Part shown: piece after piece, positions 60,108 through 64,000 of the stretch
Position numbering within the stretch: position 1 is the first letter of the stretch
How the letters are laid out: each line of letters opens with the position of its first letter
Source of the DNA: Hymenobacter fodinae
GTDB lineage: Bacteria; Bacteroidota; Bacteroidia; Cytophagales; Hymenobacteraceae
DNA: 64,000 bases
Direction: 5' to 3'
Assembly: GCF_004745825.1 (NCBI RefSeq)
Contig: NZ_SRLA01000002.1
Location: forward strand, 1,178,001 to 1,242,000
Translations under genes and position numbers: made by a program
The notes under the pieces: generated by a model
What the model was told of the DNA's origin: nothing
What the model saw: only the letters and a program-made list of their open reading frames with translations
Databases searched by the model: none

Positions 60108-60692
60108 ATGCCTGCCGTCCTTCTGTTAGCTGCCGGCTCCTCTTCGCGCCTCGGTCGACCCAAGCAACTGCTCATGTACCAAGGAAGCACATTGTTGCGT
60201 CGGGCTGCCGAAACAGCCGTGGCCGCAGCTGCCGGGGCCCCTGTGTTGGTCATAACGGGCGCGTTGCACACGGAACTACTACCCGAACTGCATGGGTTAC
60301 TGCTAACGGCAACTCGGTGTGTTGATTGGGCTGAGGGCATGGGAGCATCCTTGAAATATGGACTAGCAGTGCTGGAAAGTATATGCGCTACCTGGGAAGA
60401 CTTGCTTGTAATGCTTTGTGACCAGCCCTTGGTAAATTCTGAGTTGTTGCTCTGCCTACAAGAAACCAGCGCGGCCACGGGTAAACCCATTGTTGCAGCG
60501 GAGTATGAAGGGGTGCGGGGAGCACCCGCTTATTTCCGTCGGGAAGTGCGCCCATTGCTGCAACGCATGCCTTCGGGGGCAGGAGCAGGGCAACTCTTCA
60601 AACAACACCCTGAGCTAGTGGCGGCGGTGCCATTCCCGGCGGGAGCTATTGACGTTGACACCGAGGAGCAGTACGCGGCCCTGCCTGCATGA
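60108..60692 (+). CDS. MocA-like molybdenum cofactor cytidylyltransferase
   Basis: 194 residues. The NTP-transferase motif LLAAGSSSRLGRPKQLLMY is at the start, with EGMGASLKYGL and DLLVMLCDQPLVNSE as further MobA/MocA features. MocA adds CMP to molybdopterin to make the dinucleotide cofactor used by PaoABC-type enzymes; this matches the neighbouring genes. The protein ends AIDVDTEEQYAAL, a typical C-terminus for this family. It lies 34 bases after the XdhC gene. Confidence 0.9.
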   Translation: MPAVLLLAAGSSSRLGRPKQLLMYQGSTLLRRAAETAVAAAAGAPVLVITGALHTELLPELHGLLLTATRCVDWAEGMGASLKYGLAVLESICATWEDLLVMLCDQPLVNSELLLCLQETSAATGKPIVAAEYEGVRGAPAYFRREVRPLLQRMPSGAGAGQLFKQHPELVAAVPFPAGAIDVDTEEQYAALPA

Positions 60693-60841
60693 GGCTTCTA
60701 CGGATCAGCACTGGCCTACTGGCTTTGGCAAGGCGGCCGGGTAGTGCGCAGCAGTGGTAACAGAACCCTAAAACTGCCCAGCAACCGCAACCGCAGAATC
60801 CCGTTATCTTGCCCGGTGCACTCACCTCAACCATTGCCTCT

Positions 60842-62287
60842 ATGACAACTCCCTCAGCGTCGGCCGCCGCGCCGGATGCTTCCTTTGATGCCATTCCGAA
60901 AGATGACAAGCGCATTACCCGCGGCTGGACGTTCTACGACTGGGCCAACTCGGTTTACCCCCTAGTAATTACCAGTTCAATCTTCCCAATTTACTGGGGC
61001 GCCATTACCAAAACGCTCAGCCCTGAAACGGATATCGTACGCTTCCTGGGCTTTGAGGTGCCGGGTTCTTCGCTGCTGACATACGCCATTTCAGCCGCTT
61101 TCTTGCTGGTGGCTTTGGTGAGCCCCTTTCTCACTTCTCTGGCCGACTTCTCGGGTCGCAAGAAGCTGTTCATGCAGATATTTTGCTACATCGGGGCGAT
61201 ATCGTGCGCGGCGCTGTTCTTCTTTACACCCGATACGCTTACGCTAAGCACGTTCATCTTCATCTCGGCTACCTTCGGGTTTTCAGGGTCTATTGTATTC
61301 TACAATAGTTACTTGCCGCTGATTTCGTCGGAAGAAAAGTACGATTCGCTGTCAGCCAGAGGCTTTTCTATGGGCTATATTGGCTCAGTTTTGCTGCTAG
61401 TAATATGCCTGGTAATCAATCAGTTTCCTGGCCTGTTAGGCATTGATGCCTCCACGCCCGAAGGTGCCCGCCTGCCCGCTCGAATTTCTTTCCTGCTCAC
61501 GGGCATATGGTGGGCTGGTTTTGCGCAAATTCCCTTCTTCACGCTGCCCCCCGACCCTGGCCGCAGTGCCAACGCCGGTACAGATGACTCGGGGTGGCTA
61601 CTCAATGGCTTCCGGGAGCTAGGCAAGGTCTGGGACCAACTCAAGCAGCTTCCCAATCTGAAGCGCTTCTTGCTTGCCTATTTCACCTACAACATGGGCG
61701 TGCAAACCGTGATGTACGTGGCCACTATCTTCGGCGACAAAGAGTTAAAGCTTGAAAGCACCGCGCTCATTATCACCATTCTGCTGCTGCAAGTGGTGGG
61801 CATTCTGGGCGCCTACTTGTTTGCTAAGCTTTCGGAGCGCATTGGCAACACTCGGGCCCTGAGCTGGTCGGTGTTTATCTGGATGTGCATTTGCGTAGCG
61901 GGTTATTTCGTGCAAGCCGGTTGGAGCTTTTACGCGCTGGCCTCGGTAATTGGGCTCACCATGGGTGCCATTCAGAGCCTTTCACGCAGCACGTATTCTA
62001 AAATCATTCCCGAGAACACACCTAACACCGCCGCCTTCTTCAGCTTCTTCGATGTCACGGAAAAGCTCAGCATCGTGATAGGTACGGCCGTATTTGGCAT
62101 CATCGCTCAAATTACGGGCTCCATGCGCAACAGCATCTTGTCCCTGATTGTGTTCTTCATACTAGGCCTGATCTTCTTGCTGACATTGCGGGGCAAGAAG
62201 CTGCGCGATGAACTGAAACCGGAAGTAGCCGCAATGGGGCCGCCACCCGCCACCCCCAATGTTGGAATGCCTGCCACCAAGGCCTAG
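60842..62287 (+). CDS. UMF1/Atg22-type MFS transporter
   Basis: 481 residues from MTTPSASAAAPDASFD. The sequence ITRGWTFYDWANSVYPLVIT with SSIFPIYWGAITKT is the hallmark of the UMF1 family of 12-TM carriers related to fungal Atg22. Further family blocks are ISATFGFSGSIVFYNSYLPL, SARGFSMGYIGSVLLLVICL and GLTMGAIQSLSRSTYSKIIP. The substrate is unknown; amino acid or aromatic acid efflux or uptake is possible given the location. The stop TAG overlaps TAGGCCAC and a terminator follows. Confidence 0.88.
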   Translation: MTTPSASAAAPDASFDAIPKDDKRITRGWTFYDWANSVYPLVITSSIFPIYWGAITKTLSPETDIVRFLGFEVPGSSLLTYAISAAFLLVALVSPFLTSLADFSGRKKLFMQIFCYIGAISCAALFFFTPDTLTLSTFIFISATFGFSGSIVFYNSYLPLISSEEKYDSLSARGFSMGYIGSVLLLVICLVINQFPGLLGIDASTPEGARLPARISFLLTGIWWAGFAQIPFFTLPPDPGRSANAGTDDSGWLLNGFRELGKVWDQLKQLPNLKRFLLAYFTYNMGVQTVMYVATIFGDKELKLESTALIITILLLQVVGILGAYLFAKLSERIGNTRALSWSVFIWMCICVAGYFVQAGWSFYALASVIGLTMGAIQSLSRSTYSKIIPENTPNTAAFFSFFDVTEKLSIVIGTAVFGIIAQITGSMRNSILSLIVFFILGLIFLLTLRGKKLRDELKPEVAAMGPPPATPNVGMPATKA

Positions 62288-62324
62288 GCCACTTAGCCGA
62301 GACCCGCACAAAAAGTAGTTTAAT

Positions 62325-62359
62325 GCAAAAGCCCGTTCCTGGTTGGAGCGGGCTTTTGC
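62325..62359 (+). terminator. Intrinsic terminator after the UMF1 gene
   Basis: GCAAAAGCCCGTTCC (62325-62339) pairs with GGAGCGGGCTTTTGC (62345-62359) with one wobble and a 5-base loop, 37 bases after the stop. Confidence 0.85.
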
Positions 62360-62427
62360 TTGCTTGGTAAAACCTCTGAGGCCGCCAGCAGTTACGCATA
62401 GCATTATTTCACTCCTTACACCCCCCC

Positions 62428-62943
62428 ATGGAAGCACAGACTACCTCTCTCCAGGCTGCCCTCAGTCAAGAGCTGAAACACGAACTGCAGCTCACGCGCC
62501 GCCTGCTGGAGCGTGTACCCACCGAGCAGTTCGGCTGGCAGCCCCACCCAAAGTCCATGAAGCTGGGTACATTGGCTTCTCACATGGCCAACCTAGTGGG
62601 CTTTTTGCAAATGTCATTGCAGGGCCCCGAGACGGACATGGCTACGGTGCAAATGCCCGCGTCGCCAACTACGACCGACGAGGTGCTGCGCCGCTTCGAT
62701 GTGAACGGCGAGAACATACAGAAGGCGCTAGGCCAGGTAGATGATGCCACGTTCCACGACCTCTGGACCATGCGCCGTGGTGAGCAAGTCTTCCTGACCA
62801 TTCCGCGTACTGCCGTAGTGCGCACGATGGTGCTCAACCACCTCATTCACCACCGCGGCCAGCTTTCGGTGTACTTGCGCTTGCTCGACATCCCGGTACC
62901 CGCTATTTACGGCGGATCCGCCGATGAAGCTCCTCAGCGTTAA
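62428..62943 (+). CDS. DinB-family (YfiT-like) protein
   Basis: 171 residues, four-helix bundle. The layout is LQAALSQELKHELQLTRRLL, FGWQPHPKSMKLGTLASHMA, FHDLWTMRRGEQVFLTIPRT and MVLNHLIHHRGQLSVYLRLL; the His in LASHMA and the two His in HLIHHRGQ are the usual metal ligands of the DinB superfamily. Members act as thiol-dependent S-transferases or have unknown stress roles. It stands alone between terminators. Confidence 0.9.
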   Translation: MEAQTTSLQAALSQELKHELQLTRRLLERVPTEQFGWQPHPKSMKLGTLASHMANLVGFLQMSLQGPETDMATVQMPASPTTTDEVLRRFDVNGENIQKALGQVDDATFHDLWTMRRGEQVFLTIPRTAVVRTMVLNHLIHHRGQLSVYLRLLDIPVPAIYGGSADEAPQR

Positions 62944-62962
62944 GCAACCATCCTAAACGCAA

Positions 62963-62999
62963 CACGGCCCGGTATCCTCATGCTGGATACCGGGCCGTG
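62963..62999. terminator. Bidirectional terminator
   Basis: CACGGCCCGGTATCC (62963-62977) pairs perfectly with GGATACCGGGCCGTG (62985-62999) with a 7-base loop, between the converging DinB and amidohydrolase genes; TGTTTT follows on the right. Confidence 0.85.
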
Positions 63000-63014
63000 C
63001 TGTTTTAGACTAGT

Positions 63015-64000
63015 CTATTTGGTGGCTTGGAAGACCTGCTCGCCGGCAATCCACGTTTGCTGCACTTTGGCGTTGCGCAACTGCTCCTTAGGGGCTTCCA
63101 GCAAGTCAAGGCCCAGCACCACAAAGTCGGCAGCCATGCCCGGCTTAATGCTCCCTTTCTGCTTATCCTCGAAGGCCGCGTGGGCAGCCCAGGTGGTCAT
63201 ACCGCGCAGGGCATCGGGACGGCTCAGGGCGTTTTCCATCTGGAAGCCTTGGGCGGGATAGTTCTTGGCATCCTGCCGGGCTACCGCCGAGTGGAACCCA
63301 TAGAGCGGGTTAATGTCTTCCACCGGGAAGTCGGAGCCCAAGGCTACCTGGCCGTATTGCTTGCGCAGGTCATTAAAGGCATAGGCCGTTTTCAGGCGCT
63401 CCTGGCCTAGCCGCTCCCCGGCCCAATACATATCGGAGGTGGCGTGGGTGGGCTGCACCGAGGGCACAATGCCGTACTGCCCAAACTTGGCTACATCAGC
63501 CTTGCTCACTATTTGGGCGTGTTCAATGCGCCAGCGCCGGTCTTTCTGGCCTTTCAGCGCCTCACCGTAGATATCTAGCAGCAGACGGTTACTGGAATCC
63601 CCAATGGCGTGGGTGTTCATTTGAAACTTGCTGGCGGCCAACTGCTGCGCCAGCTTGCGGTAGTCGGCCACGGAGGAAAGCAGGAAGCCCGTTTCCTTTG
63701 GCTTATCTGTGTAAGGGTGCACCAGGCAGGCCCCGCGGGAGCCCAGGGCCCCATCGGCGTACACCTTAAACGAGCACACGGTCAGGCGGTCCTTAAATAC
63801 TGGTCCATTCTTGAGGTAGAAATCTAAGTTTTCTTTTGTGGGAGCCAGCATGGTGTAGAGGCGCACCTTTAGCTTGCCCTGCTGCTGCAGAGCATCCAGC
63901 CGGTCTACGTTGGCTTTTTCTAGGCCTGCATCGGCGAGACTAGTGAGGCCTACGGCTACGCAGTTCTTCTGGGCTTGCAGCAAAGCGGCTTCTGCTTCAG
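63015..64000 (-). CDS. YtcJ-like amidohydrolase, 5' end outside the window
   Basis: The minus-strand frame is open through the right edge, so the N-terminal half (about 200 residues or more) is missing. What remains carries ALGSRGACLVHPYTD, the metal-site HAIGDSSNRLLLDIYGE, WRIEHAQIVSKADVAKFG, PSVQPTHATSDMYWAGERLG and LGSDFPVEDINPLYGFHSAV of YtcJ/metal-dependent amidohydrolase-3 proteins, then the C-terminal strand MAADFVVLGLDLLEAPKEQL. These enzymes hydrolyse amides or formamides of small molecules; the substrate is unknown. Confidence 0.9.
   Translation of the reverse strand, partial: EAEAALLQAQKNCVAVGLTSLADAGLEKANVDRLDALQQQGKLKVRLYTMLAPTKENLDFYLKNGPVFKDRLTVCSFKVYADGALGSRGACLVHPYTDKPKETGFLLSSVADYRKLAQQLAASKFQMNTHAIGDSSNRLLLDIYGEALKGQKDRRWRIEHAQIVSKADVAKFGQYGIVPSVQPTHATSDMYWAGERLGQERLKTAYAFNDLRKQYGQVALGSDFPVEDINPLYGFHSAVARQDAKNYPAQGFQMENALSRPDALRGMTTWAAHAAFEDKQKGSIKPGMAADFVVLGLDLLEAPKEQLRNAKVQQTWIAGEQVFQATK

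Overview
The window looks like chromosome of a Hymenobacter-like member of the Bacteroidota (Cytophagales). The evidence is a SusC/SusD pair, proteins with type IX secretion (Por) sorting tails, many secreted sugar-active enzymes, AT-rich gaps between moderately GC-rich genes, start codons mostly without Shine-Dalgarno sequences, and a heptamer CTAGGCC/GGCCTAG scattered through both coding and non-coding DNA. No rRNA, tRNA, CRISPR array, integrase or intact insertion sequence was seen.

Layout. (1) 1-6.2 kb, accessory: a truncated secreted protein, two small paralogous unknown proteins ending in IHNPNW, a decayed SBBP/T9SS gene joined to a fragment resembling the N-terminus of a restriction-modification methyltransferase, a GerW/YtfJ-like protein, a fasciclin protein and a secreted beta-helix protein. 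(2) 7-15 kb, sugar metabolism: DUF1080 protein, VOC protein, TolB-like propeller, Gfo/Idh/MocA oxidoreductase, gluconate kinase plus gluconate permease, and a Nudix-type regulator with a degenerate Nudix box. (3) 15.6-27.6 kb: a polysaccharide utilisation locus, SusC, SusD, type-B carboxylesterase, GH3 and a PA14-bearing GH31, compatible with xyloglucan or other beta-glucan/alpha-xyloside side-chain removal. (4) 27.7-37.1 kb, nine genes on the minus strand: DUF1080 hydrolase, three TIM-barrel isomerases, MFS permease, cytochrome c lipoprotein, Gfo/Idh/MocA enzyme, gluconate-2-dehydrogenase-3-like subunit and GMC oxidoreductase. Together they look like an extracytoplasmic sugar-oxidation (3-keto-sugar) module. 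(5) 37.7-39.4 kb: SGNH hydrolase, a small unknown protein and a Ser/Thr/Gly-rich lipoprotein. (6) 39.5-53.1 kb: a complete aerobic phenylacetate pathway (paaK, tetR, paaE, paaABCD, paaGHI, paaJ, paaY, paaZ, plus an enoyl-CoA hydratase) with candidate TetR operators and three palindromic REP-like elements in its three widest internal gaps. (7) 53.1-53.8 kb: a regulatory intergenic region with two kinds of palindromic operators, a plausible promoter and a run of five hairpins with C-rich loops, the best candidate here for something undescribed. (8) 53.8-62.3 kb: a second TetR, a PaoABC-type periplasmic molybdenum aldehyde oxidoreductase, XdhC, a MocA-like cytidylyltransferase and a UMF1-type MFS transporter. 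(9) 62.4-64 kb: DinB-family protein and the C-terminal part of a YtcJ-like amidohydrolase running off the window.

How it fits together. The PaoABC-like enzyme could make phenylacetate from phenylacetaldehyde, which PaaK then activates and the Paa enzymes degrade to acetyl-CoA and succinyl-CoA. The sugar regions would release, oxidise and import plant-type oligosaccharides. These links are inferences from neighbourhood and family knowledge. All coordinates, motifs and inverted repeats were read by eye.
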